Of a DNA stretch of 64,000 nucleotides, positions 24,354-34,308 are shown piece after piece. Position numbers and translations under genes: made by a program. The notes under the pieces are model-generated. The model had not been told where the DNA came from and did no database searches. It was given only the letters and a program-made list of their open reading frames with translations. The stretch lies in the NCBI RefSeq assembly GCF_029813115.1, contig NZ_JAPZDS010000016.1, positions 1 to 64,000 on the forward strand, given 5' to 3'. Position 1 is the stretch's first letter. Each line of letters opens with the position of its first letter. This DNA is from Aureimonas sp. SK2. GTDB lineage: Bacteria; Pseudomonadota; Alphaproteobacteria; Rhizobiales; Rhizobiaceae.

Positions 24354-24857
24354 GTGATCGAGATCCATCGCCCGTTGCGCCGCGTGGTCCTGGCGACCAG
24401 TGTCGGCGCCATGATCGCCCTGGCGGGTTGCCAGACCCGAGAGGTCTACAATCAGGGCTATATCGTGGACGAGCAGGCGCTGGCCCAGGTGCCCGTAGGC
24501 TCCAGCCGTGATCAGGTGCTCCTCGCCCTCGGCTCGCCGTCCACCACGGCGACGTTCGACAACGAGGTGTTCTACTACATCTCCCAGAAGCGGGTGCGTC
24601 CGGTGGCCTTCATGCAGCCGCGCCTGGTCGATCAGCGCATCCTCGCGGTCTATTTCGGGCCGGACAACACGGTCCGGCAGATCGCCAATTACGGGCTGCA
24701 GGACGGCAAGGTCTTCGACTTCATCTCGCGCACCACGCCGACGGGCGGCCGCGACTCCAGCTTCCTCGGCTCCATCCTGTCCGACGAGGGTCCGGGCAAG
24801 GGCAACATCCTCGACACGATGGGCAGCCGCTCCAGCGGCATCTCGCCGGGCCGCTGA
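24354..24857 (+). CDS. bamE: Outer membrane assembly lipoprotein BamE (OmlA/SmpA)
   Basis: 167 residues from GTG at 24354, with AAGGAG ten bases upstream. The signal ends in a lipobox (IALAG-C), so the mature protein is lipidated on Cys. The SmpA/OmlA domain follows: YIVDEQALAQVPVGSSRDQVLLALGSPS, then VFYYISQKR and ILAVYFGPDNTVRQIANYGL. It is an accessory subunit of the BAM complex that inserts outer membrane proteins. It is divergent from the chaperone-DUF177-plsX operon and ends at a strong shared terminator. Confidence 0.93.
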   Translation: MIEIHRPLRRVVLATSVGAMIALAGCQTREVYNQGYIVDEQALAQVPVGSSRDQVLLALGSPSTTATFDNEVFYYISQKRVRPVAFMQPRLVDQRILAVYFGPDNTVRQIANYGLQDGKVFDFISRTTPTGGRDSSFLGSILSDEGPGKGNILDTMGSRSSGISPGR

Positions 24858-24867
24858 TCCCGGTACG

Positions 24868-24895
24868 AAAAAGGCCGGTTCGAACCGGCCTTTTT
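24868..24895. terminator. Bidirectional terminator between bamE and nusB
   Basis: AAAAAGGCCGGTT (24868-24880) and AACCGGCCTTTTT (24883-24895) form a perfect stem with a two-base centre, continued by CTTTT. It has A and T tracts on both sides and lies between converging bamE and nusB, so it serves both. Confidence 0.95.
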
Positions 24896-24906
24896 CTTTT
24901 GGGACG

Positions 24907-25407
24907 TCAGTCCTTTTCCTTCGGGTCCTGCCCCCGCCCCTCGCCGCGCGAGCGCCGGGCGACGCGGTCGAGCACGGCGTTGACGAGGCGCGACTCGTCC
25001 TCCTCGTAGAAGGCCTTGGCGATGTCGACATATTCGCTGACGATGACGGCGACCGGCACGTCCTTGCGCGCCGTCACCTCGTAGGTGCCGGCACGCAGGA
25101 TGGCCCGCAGCGTCGTGTCGAGGCGCGCCAGCGGCCAGTCGGTGGTCAGCGAGGAATGGATCAGCGGGTCGATGAAGGTCTGGCCGCGCACGACACCCGA
25201 AACGATGTCGCGGAACCACGCGGCGTCGGCCTCGCGATAGGTGTCGCCGTCCACTTCCTGGCCGAGCCGGAACGCCTCGTATTCGGCGACGGTCTCGAGC
25301 AGGCCCGTGCCACCGACGTCCATCTGGTAGAGGGCCTGAACGGCCGCGAGGCGGGCGGCGCCGCGCTTGTTGGCGGGGCGGAAGTTGCGAAGGGCTGCGT
25401 CGGCCAT
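24907..25407 (-). CDS. nusB: Transcription antitermination factor NusB
   Basis: 166 residues. The NusB fold is clear: [18 protein letters not shown] at the N-terminus, [32 protein letters not shown], and [31 protein letters not shown] at the C-terminus. With NusE it binds boxA RNA in rRNA operon antitermination. It starts one base after the ribH stop, the usual ribH-nusB pair, and is the last gene of the glyA-to-nusB run before the terminator. Confidence 0.95.
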   Translation of the reverse strand: MADAALRNFRPANKRGAARLAAVQALYQMDVGGTGLLETVAEYEAFRLGQEVDGDTYREADAAWFRDIVSGVVRGQTFIDPLIHSSLTTDWPLARLDTTLRAILRAGTYEVTARKDVPVAVIVSEYVDIAKAFYEEDESRLVNAVLDRVARRSRGEGRGQDPKEKD

Positions 25408-25408
25408 G

Positions 25409-25855
25409 TCAGGCTCCGAACCGCTTGCGCATGGCGATCATGGCGAGCGCCGCGGCGGCGGCATCGCCACCCTTGTTCTTGCGGTCGGGCATCGCACGCT
25501 CCAGCGCCTGTTCCTCGTTCTCGACCGTCAGAATGCCGTTGCCGATCGCCAGACCTTCGTGAACCGAGAGATCCATCAGCGCCCGGCAGGATTCATTGGC
25601 GACGATGTCGAAATGGTAGGTCTCGCCGCGGATCACGCAACCCAGCGCGACGAAACCGTCGTAATCGGTCCCCCCCTCGTCCGCGCCCGACAGCGCGAAG
25701 CCGACCACGGCCGGGATTTCCAGCGCGCCCGGAACGGTCACGACATCGTAGGTCGCTCCGGCCGCGTCCAACTGCGCCTTCGCTCCCGCCAGCTGATGAT
25801 CCGCGATGTGATCGTAGAAGCGGGCTTCGATGATGAGCAGGTGCGGTGCGGACAT
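25409..25855 (-). CDS. ribH: 6,7-dimethyl-8-ribityllumazine synthase
   Basis: 148 residues. It condenses the pyrimidinedione with dihydroxybutanone phosphate in riboflavin synthesis. Blocks include [49 protein letters not shown] with the catalytic His, and [15 protein letters not shown]. Length and sequence suit the standard type. It is 104 bases after ribE on the same strand; no FMN riboswitch is seen in that gap. The nusB gene follows at once. Confidence 0.95.
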   Translation of the reverse strand: MSAPHLLIIEARFYDHIADHQLAGAKAQLDAAGATYDVVTVPGALEIPAVVGFALSGADEGGTDYDGFVALGCVIRGETYHFDIVANESCRALMDLSVHEGLAIGNGILTVENEEQALERAMPDRKNKGGDAAAAALAMIAMRKRFGA

Positions 25856-25959
25856 GGCAGCTTTCCAAAACGGGACGACACGCGGGAAACCGACGCGCAG
25901 GGCGGCGGTTCATGCGGATGCAAGAGAACGGGAACTTGGGGCGCGGCAGGCCTTGGATG

Positions 25960-26574
25960 CTACTCGGCCTGTCCGGGTCCGAACAGACGCTCCGCATAGC
26001 GCGCAATCTGATCGACCTCAAGGTTCACGTGGTCCCCCTCGCCCTTTTCGCCCCAGGTGGTCACCTCCAGCGAATGGCGGATCAGGAGCACGTCGAAGCG
26101 ATGGCCGGACACGCCGTTCACCGTCAGCGAGGTCCCGTCGAGACAGACCGAGCCTTTGGGCGCGATGTAGCGGGACAGCGCCGGCGGCGCTTCCAGGGTG
26201 AAGCGCACCGCCTGGCCCTCGTCCTTGCGCGAGACGATGCGCGCCTGCCCGTCGACGTGACCGGAGACGAGATGGCCGCCGAGCTCATCGCCGAGCTTCA
26301 GGGCGCGCTCCAGATTGATCCGGCTGCCCTGCGTCCACCCGCCCGCCGTGGTCAGCCGAAGCGCCTCCTCCCAGGCTTCGACCTCGAACCATGCGGCGTT
26401 GGCGCCCGGCTCGGGCAGGCGCGTGACCGTGAGACAGACGCCGGAACAGGCGATGGAGGCACCGATCAGAATGGTGGCGGGGTCGTAGACGGTCTCGATC
26501 CGGAAGCGACGTCCCTCGCTCAGGGTTTGAACGGAGGCGACGCGTCCGACGTCGGAGACGATACCGGTGAACAT
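25960..26574 (-). CDS. ribE: Riboflavin synthase alpha subunit
   Basis: 204 residues from ATG at 26574, giving the diagnostic start [12 protein letters not shown]. Two lumazine-binding repeats are present (residues about 1-97 and 98-200), with GASIACSGVCLTV in the first and GSVCLDGTSLTVNGV in the second. It dismutates two lumazines to riboflavin. A cleanly placed AAAGGA lies upstream. Its first 55 bases overlap the end of ribD in another frame, a long overlap implying translational coupling. Confidence 0.95.
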   Translation of the reverse strand: MFTGIVSDVGRVASVQTLSEGRRFRIETVYDPATILIGASIACSGVCLTVTRLPEPGANAAWFEVEAWEEALRLTTAGGWTQGSRINLERALKLGDELGGHLVSGHVDGQARIVSRKDEGQAVRFTLEAPPALSRYIAPKGSVCLDGTSLTVNGVSGHRFDVLLIRHSLEVTTWGEKGEGDHVNLEVDQIARYAERLFGPGQAE

Positions 26575-27689
26575 GGCTCGATCCTTTCCCATTCGCTCCA
26601 GTCGTCGTCGCCGAACCGCTCGCGGCGCGCCAGACGGAAGCCTTTCGGATGCAACACGCCGGCGGGCGCGGCAATGCCGAACTCGCCGATTTCGACCTTC
26701 GAGCGAATGACCACGATCCGGTCCACCAGCTCGGCCCAGAGAAAGGCGTTGGCAAGCGCCGGCCCGCCTTCCACCATCAGCGTCTGGACACCAGCCGAGG
26801 GCATCGCATGCATGAGGCGGCGCAGGTCATCGACGTCGTAGCCCGCGATCCGCAGGAGGCGGCAGCCGGCACGGCGATAGGGCACGGCCTCCGCACCGTC
26901 CGGATTCTTCGTGGAGGCGAGCAAGGTCGGTACCGTCCCCGCCGTGCGCACGACTTGGGCGTGGATCGGCAGGCGCAGTTGAGGATCGACCACGATGCGC
27001 GTGGGGGAACGGCCGAACAATCCGGGAAGGCGGCAGGTCAGGAGCGGATCGTCCGCCACGGCCGTGCCGACGCCGATCATGATGGCATCCGTGGCAGCCC
27101 GCATGAGATGGACCTGCCGGTTGGCGACGGGGCCGCTGATGCCGATCCGCTCCTCGCCGAGGCGACCCACGGCCCCATCGGCCGACACCGCCATCTTCAG
27201 CGTCACGAAGGGCCGCCCGTAGCGAAGCCGCCAGAGAAAGCCCTCGAAGGCCCGCGTCGCCTCCGGCGCCTCGTCGAGGCAGCGGACCTCGATGCCGGCC
27301 GAGCGCAGGATCGCGACGCCGCGCCCGTTGACGCGCGGGTCGGGATCGGGCGCACCGACGACGACGCGTGCCACCCCCGCCTCCACCAGCGCGTTGGCGC
27401 AGGGGCTGGTGCGTCCGTGATGGGCGCAGGGCTCCAGCGTGACATAGGCCGTGGCACCGCGCGCTTCGGCTCCCGCTTCGGCCAGGGCGACGCGTTCGGC
27501 ATGCGGCCGGCCGCCGAGCGCGGTCACACCGCGCCCGACGATGCGCGCGCCATCGCCCGTCCCTTGCACGATCAGGGCGCCGACGGACGGGTTCTCGGCG
27601 GTCAGTCCAACGTGGCGCAGCGACAGACGCCGAGCGGCTGCCATGAAACGCCGGTCGTCGGTGTCCTGGCGGGGGGATGAATCAACCAC
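26520..27689 (-). CDS. ribD: Bifunctional riboflavin deaminase/reductase RibD
   Basis: 389 residues. The N-terminal deaminase (about 15-150) has the zinc ligands in [11 protein letters not shown] and [12 protein letters not shown]. The C-terminal reductase (about 160-370) has [16 protein letters not shown] and [13 protein letters not shown]. It performs two successive steps of riboflavin synthesis. The GTG at 27689 overlaps the nrdR stop, so the two are coupled. The last 55 bases overlap ribE. The extreme C-terminus ([16 protein letters not shown]) encoded in the overlap may be dispensable. Confidence 0.94.
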   Translation of the reverse strand: MVDSSPRQDTDDRRFMAAARRLSLRHVGLTAENPSVGALIVQGTGDGARIVGRGVTALGGRPHAERVALAEAGAEARGATAYVTLEPCAHHGRTSPCANALVEAGVARVVVGAPDPDPRVNGRGVAILRSAGIEVRCLDEAPEATRAFEGFLWRLRYGRPFVTLKMAVSADGAVGRLGEERIGISGPVANRQVHLMRAATDAIMIGVGTAVADDPLLTCRLPGLFGRSPTRIVVDPQLRLPIHAQVVRTAGTVPTLLASTKNPDGAEAVPYRRAGCRLLRIAGYDVDDLRRLMHAMPSAGVQTLMVEGGPALANAFLWAELVDRIVVIRSKVEIGEFGIAAPAGVLHPKGFRLARRERFGDDDWSEWERIEPCSPVSSPTSDASPPFKP

Positions 27690-28161
27690 GGTCTTCCGAT
27701 GCGGTTTCGGGCGCGGCGGTCAGCTCGGCGATGATGGACTCGAAGTCCCGCGCCTCGCGGAAGTCGCGATAAACGGAAGCGAAGCGCACGAAGGCGACGT
27801 CGTCGAAGCCGCGCAGCGCCTCCATCACGAGACGCCCGATCGCTTCCGAGGGAATGTCGGATTCGCCGGTCGATTCGAGCTGGCGGACGATGCCAGAAAT
27901 CATGCGCTCCACCCTCTCCTCCTCCACCGGACGCTTGCGCAGCGCCGTGTGGATGGAGCGGGCGAGCTTGTCGCGCTCGAAGGGAACGCGCCGTCCGGAC
28001 TTCTTCACGACCATCAGGTCGCGAAGCTGAACCCGCTCGAAGGTCGTGAACCGCCCGCTGCAATCGGGGCACACGCGCCGGCGACGGATGGCCCCGCCGT
28101 CTTCGGCGGGGCGCGAATCCTTTACCTGGCTGTCCGGCGACCCGCAGAAGGGGCAACGCAT
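27682..28161 (-). CDS. nrdR: Transcriptional repressor NrdR
   Basis: 159 residues. The zinc ribbon ([17 protein letters not shown] and [17 protein letters not shown]) is followed by the ATP-cone ([20 protein letters not shown], then [13 protein letters not shown]). It senses ATP/dATP and represses ribonucleotide reductase genes through NrdR boxes. The glyA-nrdR-ribD order is usual in this group. It starts nine bases after the glyA stop. Confidence 0.96.
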   Translation of the reverse strand: MRCPFCGSPDSQVKDSRPAEDGGAIRRRRVCPDCSGRFTTFERVQLRDLMVVKKSGRRVPFERDKLARSIHTALRKRPVEEERVERMISGIVRQLESTGESDIPSEAIGRLVMEALRGFDDVAFVRFASVYRDFREARDFESIIAELTAAPETASEDRG

Positions 28162-28170
28162 GCCGCGATG

Positions 28171-29490
28171 TCAGCCGAGATTGGCGTAGATCGGGAAGCG
28201 GCCGGTGAGTTCCAGCACCTTGTCCTTCACGCGGGCCTCGGTGGCGGCGTTGCCGTCGTCCGAGTTCGAGCTCTTGAGCCCGTCCAGCACCTCGACGATC
28301 AGGCGTCCGACTTCGCGGAACTCTTGCGTGCCGAAGCCGCGCGTCGTGGCGGCCGGGGTACCGACGCGGATGCCCGACGTGACGGCCGGCTTCTCCGGAT
28401 CGTTGGGCACGCCGTTCTTGTTGCAGGTGATGCCGGCGCGTCCGAGCGCGACTTCCGTCGCCTTGCCGGTCAGCATCTTGGGCCGGAGATCCACCAGCAT
28501 GAGATGCGTGTCAGTGCCGCCCGACACGATGTCAAGGCCGCCCTCGCGCAGCACCTCGGCCAGCGCCTTGGCGTTGTCGGCCACCGCCTTGATGTAGCTG
28601 CGGTAGGCCGGCTGCAGCGCCTCGCCGAAGGCCACGGCCTTGCCGGCGATGACATGCATCAGCGGTCCGCCCTGGAGGCCGGGGAAGATCGCCGAGTTGA
28701 TCTTCTTGGCGATCTCCTCGTCATTGGTCAGGATCAGACCGCCGCGCGGGCCGCGCAGCGTCTTGTGCGTGGTAGAGGTCGCGACATGGGCATGCGGGAA
28801 CGGGCTCGGATGCTGGCCGCCCGCCACGAGGCCGGCGAAGTGGGCCATGTCCACCCAGAGATAGGCGCCGACCGCATCGGCGATCGCGCGGAACCGCGCG
28901 AAGTCGATGATGCGCGAATAGGCCGAGCCGCCGGCGATGATGATCTCGGGCTTGTGCTCGTGCGCCAGATGCTCGACCTCGTCGTAGTCGATCAGGCCGC
29001 TCGAAAGATTGAGGCCGTACTGGACGGCGTTGAACCAGCGGCCCGAAAGGTTCGGCTTGGCGCCGTGCGTCAGGTGGCCGCCGGCGTCGAGGCTCATGCC
29101 GAGGATGGTCGCACCGGGCTTGGTCAGGGCAAGCAGAACGCCCTGGTTGGCTTGGCTGCCGGAATTGGGCTGCACGTTGGCGAAACCGCAGCCGAACAGC
29201 GCCTTCGCCCGGTCGATCGCGAGCTGCTCCACGACGTCCACGAACTCGCAGCCGCCGTAGTAGCGACGGCCGGGATAGCCCTCGGCGTACTTGTTGGTCA
29301 GCACCGAGCCCTGCGCCTCCAGCACGGCGCGCGAGACGATGTTCTCCGAAGCGATCAGCTCGATCTCGTGCTGCTGGCGATGCAGTTCGTCGCGCATGGC
29401 GCCGAAGAGATCGGCGTCGACCGCGGCGATCCCGTCGGTGAAGAAGCCGTTGGGGGCGGACGTCGTGTCCATGGCGTGAGCGTGCGACAT
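28171..29490 (-). CDS. glyA: Serine hydroxymethyltransferase
   Basis: 439 residues from ATG at 29490 with AGGAG upstream; an upstream in-frame extension is not conserved. It interconverts serine and glycine with tetrahydrofolate. The PLP lysine is in [13 protein letters not shown] (about residue 242). Other family blocks are [49 protein letters not shown] and [15 protein letters not shown]. It is the first gene of the operon running to nusB. No glycine riboswitch is visible in the roughly 100 bases upstream. Confidence 0.96.
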   Translation of the reverse strand: MSHAHAMDTTSAPNGFFTDGIAAVDADLFGAMRDELHRQQHEIELIASENIVSRAVLEAQGSVLTNKYAEGYPGRRYYGGCEFVDVVEQLAIDRAKALFGCGFANVQPNSGSQANQGVLLALTKPGATILGMSLDAGGHLTHGAKPNLSGRWFNAVQYGLNLSSGLIDYDEVEHLAHEHKPEIIIAGGSAYSRIIDFARFRAIADAVGAYLWVDMAHFAGLVAGGQHPSPFPHAHVATSTTHKTLRGPRGGLILTNDEEIAKKINSAIFPGLQGGPLMHVIAGKAVAFGEALQPAYRSYIKAVADNAKALAEVLREGGLDIVSGGTDTHLMLVDLRPKMLTGKATEVALGRAGITCNKNGVPNDPEKPAVTSGIRVGTPAATTRGFGTQEFREVGRLIVEVLDGLKSSNSDDGNAATEARVKDKVLELTGRFPIYANLG

Positions 29491-29589
29491 GACCGGATGC
29501 TCCTGACCTCGGCGGCGCTGCGGGCCGCGATTGGCCGGCGCCTTACCATGTTCCGTCCGCATGCGCCACACGGGGAACGAAACGCGAAA

Positions 29590-29613
29590 AGGCCCGGCGT
29601 TTCCGCCGGGCCT
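29590..29613 (-). terminator. Terminator after the L,D-transpeptidase gene
   Basis: AGGCCCGGCG (29590-29599) and CGCCGGGCCT (29604-29613) form a perfect ten-base-pair stem with a four-base loop. Read leftward it is followed by TTTTCGCG. It lies 24 bases after the end of the leftward transpeptidase gene and before glyA. Confidence 0.9.
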
Positions 29614-29636
29614 CCGGGTCTCGAATGCCGCTGCGC

Positions 29637-30965
29637 TCAGTACGGCAGGTCGGCGTAGGCCTGCTCGCCCTGCGCATAGGCGGTCGGCCGCGCGTCGGTC
29701 ATGACGAGCTGGTCGGCACCGTCGCGGGCATAGATGTCGTCGCGGAACTGCACCACCGTCGGGTCGGTCGCCCAGGCGGTGAGATAGGTGAAGTGCAGCG
29801 GCACGGGGTTGGTGAAGTTCACGTCCTGGCGGGTGCGGGCGGCGATCGTCTTCTCAATGGCGGCGCGGTCCCAACCCGGCGTGTCGCGCGCCAGCCAGAC
29901 GATCAGGTCGCGCACGTTCTGCACGCGCACGCAGCCCGACGATTCGAAGCGCATGAGCTGCGAGAACACGCTCTGCTGCGGCGTGTCGTGCATGTAGACG
30001 GCGTACGGGTTCGGGAAGTTGATCTTCACCGAAGACATCGCGTTCATCCGGCCCGGATTCTGGCGGAACAGGTACTTCACCGCCTCGTCGGTCTGCCAGT
30101 TGATCGTCTCCGGCGGGATCACGCTGCCGTCGGCGGCATAGATGATGATGTCGTTGCGCTGCAGATAGGTCGGGTCCTTCTGCATCAGCGGTATGATGTC
30201 CTTGCGGACGATCGAGGCCGGCGCGTGCCAGTACGGGTTGAGGTTGAGGTTGGTGATCTTGGAATCGAGGATCGGCGTCTGGCGGTCGATCTTGCCGACC
30301 ACCGCCGTGTGGCGCTGCACGACGCGGCCGTTCTCCACTGCCTCGATCGAGGCCGCCGGGATGTTGACCATGACGAAGCGGCCGGGGTCGAGCTGGATGG
30401 CCGACAGGCGCTGGATGTTGGTGTTGAGCTGGTTGAGACGCACGTCGGCAGGCACGTTGAGCGCCTTGAACGTGTATTCGCCGACGGCGCCGTCCGCCGG
30501 CAGACCGTGGCGGGCCTGGAAGCGCTTCACCGCCGCATCGACGTAGGTGTCGAAGGCCTGAGAGGCGCCGGCAGAGCGGTCGAGATCGCCGGACGCGACG
30601 AGGCGCTCGCGCAGGTAAGGCACCGCCGCGTTCTGGACGCCGAGTTCCAGCTTGGCGGAATCGGGCACTTGGCGCCAGCCGCCGGCCATGGCGATCTGCT
30701 GATACTGCCCGAGCGCCTGCTGCATCGCGCTCAGCGTGTTGGGCGAGAACACCGGCTGGTTGGAAGCCACGTTGCGCACGCTGGCCTGGCGGGTATCGAA
30801 CTGGTCGTTCCAGCCACCCCGGTTGGGCGCGGCGAGAACGCCGTCGATCGCCGACTGCGCGCGCGCGGCGCCGGCAAAGGCCCCTGCCCCCAGGATGGAT
30901 GCCGCGCCCGCCACGAAGCGACGGCGGCTGATGCGGATCGAACGGTTGTCTGCGCCCTCAGTCAT
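29637..30965 (-). CDS. Tat-exported L,D-transpeptidase (YkuD domain)
   Basis: 442 residues from ATG at 30965. A twin-arginine signal ([18 protein letters not shown], cleavage near ARA) sends it to the periplasm folded. A peptidoglycan-binding-like segment ([20 protein letters not shown]) lies near residue 150. The YkuD domain (about 190-400) has [17 protein letters not shown] and the catalytic Cys in ESSGCVRV near residue 345. It makes or remodels 3-3 cross-links or lipoprotein links in peptidoglycan. A MarR-type LdtR gene lies just upstream; in Candidatus Liberibacter such a regulator controls an L,D-transpeptidase, so direct control is likely. Confidence 0.9.
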   Translation of the reverse strand: MTEGADNRSIRISRRRFVAGAASILGAGAFAGAARAQSAIDGVLAAPNRGGWNDQFDTRQASVRNVASNQPVFSPNTLSAMQQALGQYQQIAMAGGWRQVPDSAKLELGVQNAAVPYLRERLVASGDLDRSAGASQAFDTYVDAAVKRFQARHGLPADGAVGEYTFKALNVPADVRLNQLNTNIQRLSAIQLDPGRFVMVNIPAASIEAVENGRVVQRHTAVVGKIDRQTPILDSKITNLNLNPYWHAPASIVRKDIIPLMQKDPTYLQRNDIIIYAADGSVIPPETINWQTDEAVKYLFRQNPGRMNAMSSVKINFPNPYAVYMHDTPQQSVFSQLMRFESSGCVRVQNVRDLIVWLARDTPGWDRAAIEKTIAARTRQDVNFTNPVPLHFTYLTAWATDPTVVQFRDDIYARDGADQLVMTDARPTAYAQGEQAYADLPY

Positions 30966-31070
30966 TCTCGAACCCCTTGGCAAGTCTTGCCCACTTGCGC
31001 CGCAACATAGGGGCGGCTTGGTAAACCAAAGCGTAACGGGCAATCACGGAACCGACAGGACCTCAAGACC

Positions 31071-31108
31071 TGCCGCATGAATGCCTGCTTGCGCATCGGA
31101 ATGCGGCA
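31071..31108. repeat. Palindromic sequence upstream of the L,D-transpeptidase
   Basis: TGCCGCAT (31071-31078) and ATGCGGCA (31101-31108) are perfect inverted repeats. The interior contains GCATGAATGCCTGCTTGCGCA, very close to the reverse complement of the palindrome at 37732-37763. It lies between ldtR and the transpeptidase, so it may be a regulator site or a copy of a dispersed element. Confidence 0.45.
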
Positions 31109-31170
31109 AAAACGGGGATCTGGGGCGTCGGAGCGCAGCGCGGCGTGAGTTAACACGCCGCTGTTGCAAA

Positions 31171-31204
31171 AAACCCCACGAGCGGGACGACGCTCGCGGG
31201 GTTT
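31171..31204 (-). terminator. Terminator after ldtR
   Basis: AAACCCCACGAGCG (31171-31184) and CGCTCGCGGGGTTT (31191-31204) pair over 14 positions with one mismatch. Read leftward the stem is followed by TTTTTTGC. It lies about 50 bases after the end of ldtR and suggests the transpeptidase has its own promoter between 30966 and 31170. Confidence 0.88.
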
Positions 31205-31252
31205 GGGTGGATCGCGGACCGGAGTAAACGCGCCGAGCCGATGGGATGGGGA

Positions 31253-31765
31253 TCAGAGGCGGTACATGATCGAGTCGTTCCAGAAGCGGTCGAGGCGCTG
31301 AAGCGACTTGTTGAGCTTCTGGAACTCGCCCTCGTCGAGGCCGCCGACCTTGTCGATCGAGCCGATGTGGCGGTCGTAAAGCTCGGCGACGATCTCGGCG
31401 ACTTCGAGACCCGACTTGGTGAGCGACACACGCACGGCACGGCGGTCGACGCGCGAGCGCTGGTGGTCGATGAAGCCGAGCTCGACGAGCTTCTTCAGAT
31501 TGTAGGAGACGTTGGAGCCGAGATAGAAGCCGCGAGTGCGCAGCTCGCCGGCGGTCAGCACGGAGTCGCCGATGTTGAAGAGCAGGAGCGCCTGGACCGC
31601 GTTGATGTCGGTCCGGCCGTTGCGGTCGAACTCGTCCTTGATGACGTCCAGCAGGCGGCGGTGGAGGCGCTCCACCAGCTGCAGCGTTTCGAGGTAAAGC
31701 GACTTCAGTTCCGGCTTGGCTTCCGTCTCGAGCTCGGGCGTGCGCTTGGCGACCGTATTCTTCAT
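31253..31765 (-). CDS. ldtR: MarR-family regulator LdtR
   Basis: 170 residues from ATG at 31765 (AGGGA seven bases upstream); an in-frame ATG at 31798 would add 11 residues. The winged helix-turn-helix is in INAVQALLLFNIGDSVLTAGEL, RGFYLGSNVSYNLKKLVELGFI and DRRAVRVSLTKSG. The sequence closely fits the LdtR group of Rhizobiales, which controls L,D-transpeptidase genes and cell-wall stress responses. The transpeptidase gene lies directly downstream on the same strand but after a terminator. Confidence 0.85.
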   Translation of the reverse strand: MKNTVAKRTPELETEAKPELKSLYLETLQLVERLHRRLLDVIKDEFDRNGRTDINAVQALLLFNIGDSVLTAGELRTRGFYLGSNVSYNLKKLVELGFIDHQRSRVDRRAVRVSLTKSGLEVAEIVAELYDRHIGSIDKVGGLDEGEFQKLNKSLQRLDRFWNDSIMYRL

Positions 31766-31939
31766 GATCGATCCCTGTTGCTTTCCGAGGTTCTTCATGA
31801 CCTCGTCTTGTATTGCAACTTACGGGACGCCTCTAAAATTCGCTTTAAAACGCAGGCTTAATGGTACCTTTATGCGGCAGGACGGATTTCTTGATAAACA
31901 AGCGATGAAATCTTCCGATGTGCTGCGAGCGACTGTGGT

Positions 31940-32368
31940 CTAGCGATCCCGCCGCATCGCACGCCGCCGCTCCAGCGCTCCGACGATGCGGAGCGCCGCC
32001 AGCAGCGCCAGCCCGAAGGCATGGCAGCCTAGGATCAGGGGGTCCGCGCCGAAGAGGTGCGGAAAGCCGACGCGCATCACGGCCTCGCAGGCGGCGACCA
32101 GCACCCAGATCACGCCGCCCCAGGACGTAGCCAGCCACAAGCCGACGCCGGCCACCGGATAGAGCACCGCCAGCGCCGGACCGGCGATGCGCCACCAGAT
32201 CGGCATCAGGTCGAAGCGCCAGAGCGGATCGTCGAAGACCCCGATCAGACGCACCCAGTAGACGAGCCCGACGCCGAACATGGCGAGACCGGCGATCCGG
32301 CAGAGCCAGACGATCAAGGCGCGATTGAGCGTCGCGTCCCGATCCCGTTCGAAGATTTCCAGTGTCAT
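31940..32368 (-). CDS. DUF6163-type membrane protein
   Basis: 142 residues from ATG at 32368. Four hydrophobic segments are seen (IVWLCRIAGLAMFGVGLVYW, WRIAGPALAVLYPVAGVGLWL, WGGVIWVLVAACEAVM and LGCHAFGLALLAAL), so it is an inner membrane protein of about four spans. The block LYWVRLIGVFDDPLWRFDLMP-like is conserved among Rhizobiales homologues next to hemB and ldtR. Function unknown. It is divergent from hemB with 241 bases between. Confidence 0.75.
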   Translation of the reverse strand: MTLEIFERDRDATLNRALIVWLCRIAGLAMFGVGLVYWVRLIGVFDDPLWRFDLMPIWWRIAGPALAVLYPVAGVGLWLATSWGGVIWVLVAACEAVMRVGFPHLFGADPLILGCHAFGLALLAALRIVGALERRRAMRRDR

Positions 32369-32609
32369 GCGGCGTGGGGCGTCCTGTCGCGGCGGCCCTG
32401 CGCGCACTCGAAGAATGGGGAGGTCATGCCAGGTCCTGCGTCGGGGGCCGCGCAAAACCTTTGAAGGATGCCGCGCGGCAGACAGAGGCTAGGGACCACG
32501 ATCCCTCCCGTCAACGCCGCCGAGCCGGCTGCGACCTTTCGGGGTTGTGCGCGGCGCCATGCCGGGGGCATAGCACTGCCGGACACTTCGGATCGACGGA
32601 CGGACCAGC

Positions 32610-33632
32610 ATGGGCGAGCGCAACACGATGAGCAGCCGGATCGATCGCGCCACCGGCGGCACGCGGCTGCGGCGGCTGCGGCAGACGGACTGGGCAAGGC
32701 GCCTCGTGCGCGAGACCGACATCCGCGTCGACGACCTGATCTGGCCGATCTTCGTGCGCGAGGGCGACGGCGAAGCGCACCCGGTCGCCTCGATGCCCGG
32801 CGTGTTCCGCCGCTCCGTCGCCGGCTGCGTCGAGGCCGCAAGCGAGGCGGCGGCGCTCGGCATTCCCGTCGTGGCACTGTTTCCTTTCACCGACGCCTCG
32901 CTGCGCGACGAGAGGGGGAGCGAGGCGCTGAACGCCGACAATCTCGTCTGCCGTGCGACGCGGGCGATCAAGGACGCCGTGCCGGAAGTCGGCATCCTCT
33001 GCGACGTGGCCCTCGACCCCTATACCAGCCATGGCCACGACGGGATCGTGCGCGACGGCGTGATCGTCAACGACGAGACGGTGGAACTCCTGTGCCGCCA
33101 GGCGCTCGTCCAGGCGCGGGCGGGCTGCGACATCGTCGGCCCTTCCGACATGATGGACGGGCGCGTAGCCTGCATCCGCGAGGCGCTGGACGCGGAAGGC
33201 TTCGGCAACACGATGATCATGTCCTACGCCGCGAAATACGCCTCCGCCTTCTATGGGCCGTTCCGCGACGCGGTCGGCTCGGCGGGTGCGCTGAGGGGCG
33301 ACAAGCGCACCTACCAGATGGACATGGGCAACGCGTTGGAGGCGCTGCGCGAGGCCGCGCAGGACGTGGCCGAGGGCGCCGACATGATCATGGTGAAGCC
33401 CGGCCTGCCCTATCTCGACATCCTTGCGCGGCTGGTCGAGGAGTTCCGCATGCCGACCTTCGCCTACCAGACCTCGGGCGAATACGCGACCATCATGGCC
33501 GCCGCGCAGAACGGCTGGATCGACGGCGACAAGGCGATGTTCGAATCGCTGCGCGCCTTCAAGCGCGCGGGCGCCTCGGGCATCCTCACCTACTTCGCGC
33601 CCCGCGTCGCCAGGGCGCTCACCGGCGGCTGA
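32610..33632 (+). CDS. hemB: Delta-aminolevulinic acid dehydratase (porphobilinogen synthase)
   Basis: 340 residues. It condenses two aminolevulinates to porphobilinogen in haem synthesis. The Schiff-base Lys is in MIMVKPGLPYLDI and the second Lys in SYAAKYASAFYGPFRDA. DDLIWPIFVREG and GPSDMMDGRVACIREAL are further blocks. The usual zinc-site Cys cluster is replaced by a CDVALDPYTSHGHDG form, as in magnesium-dependent enzymes of this group. An internal ATG at 32628 is also possible. Confidence 0.96.
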   Translation: MGERNTMSSRIDRATGGTRLRRLRQTDWARRLVRETDIRVDDLIWPIFVREGDGEAHPVASMPGVFRRSVAGCVEAASEAAALGIPVVALFPFTDASLRDERGSEALNADNLVCRATRAIKDAVPEVGILCDVALDPYTSHGHDGIVRDGVIVNDETVELLCRQALVQARAGCDIVGPSDMMDGRVACIREALDAEGFGNTMIMSYAAKYASAFYGPFRDAVGSAGALRGDKRTYQMDMGNALEALREAAQDVAEGADMIMVKPGLPYLDILARLVEEFRMPTFAYQTSGEYATIMAAAQNGWIDGDKAMFESLRAFKRAGASGILTYFAPRVARALTGG

Positions 33633-33717
33633 CACTCGGCGGGATTGCGGGCGCCGCTTCGCCGCACCATTTCCTTTCCGTGCCGCACCCTGCGGCAAGG
33701 ATTGGAGAGACGCGACG

Positions 33718-34185
33718 ATGAGCGATGCGACGGGTCTGAACGCCGCACCCCGGACCTGGCTGGACGAGCCCCGCGCCTATGAGGGCGTGCGGTCGCGCCG
33801 CGTGCTGGCGTTCCTCGTGGACTACACGATCGTCCTTCTCCTCTGCATTCCCTTCGGGCTGATCGTCGGCGTGCTCGGCATCCTGACCTTCGGGTTGGGA
33901 TGGATGCTCTACGGCGCGCTCTTCCCGCTCGTGGCCCTGCCCTATGTCGCTTTGACCCTCGGCGGCCGCGCGCAGGCGACGCCGGGCATGCGCCTGTTCG
34001 GCATCCGCCTCGAACGGCTCGACGGGAAGGCGACCGATCCCGGCCTCGGGGTGGCGCATTCCGTCCTGTTCTGGGTCGCCGGTGCGCTGACTTCGGGCTT
34101 CATTGTGCTGATCGGACTGTTCACGGCGCGCAAGCAGCTCATCCAGGACCTGCTTCTGGGAACCGTCGTGGTCCGTCGCCGGTAG
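33718..34185 (+). CDS. RDD family membrane protein
   Basis: 155 residues. The family signature is present: SRRVLAFLVDYTIVLLL at the first membrane segment and QATPGMRLFGIRL after the second, with a third segment near LFWVAGALTSGFIVLIGLF and LIQDLLLGTVVVRR at the end. Three or four spans; the transport or channel role of RDD proteins is mostly undefined. It lies 85 bases after hemB in the same direction, an order common in Rhizobiales. Confidence 0.85.
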   Translation: MSDATGLNAAPRTWLDEPRAYEGVRSRRVLAFLVDYTIVLLLCIPFGLIVGVLGILTFGLGWMLYGALFPLVALPYVALTLGGRAQATPGMRLFGIRLERLDGKATDPGLGVAHSVLFWVAGALTSGFIVLIGLFTARKQLIQDLLLGTVVVRRR

Positions 34186-34308
34186 GACGCCGTGCGACGA
34201 TTTTTTCCGGCCGAACGCGGTTGAGAGCTTTTCAATCCGCGTCGCGGTCATCACACTGATGGAGCGCAGGCGGCGCGTGCCGCCCGCGATCCGAGGCGCC
34301 GGACCCGC

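Noticed and set aside
25856-25959. FMN riboswitch between ribE and ribH
   Set aside because: Only 104 bases and none of the conserved RFN-element blocks are seen.
29491-29636. Glycine riboswitch ahead of glyA
   Set aside because: The gap is short and mostly occupied by the transpeptidase terminator; no paired aptamer-like elements are visible.
27451-29658. A 735-codon open frame on the plus strand opposite ribD, nrdR and glyA
   Set aside because: It lies antisense to three well-supported core genes and has the Arg/Ala/Gly-rich, motif-free composition of a shadow frame in GC-rich DNA.
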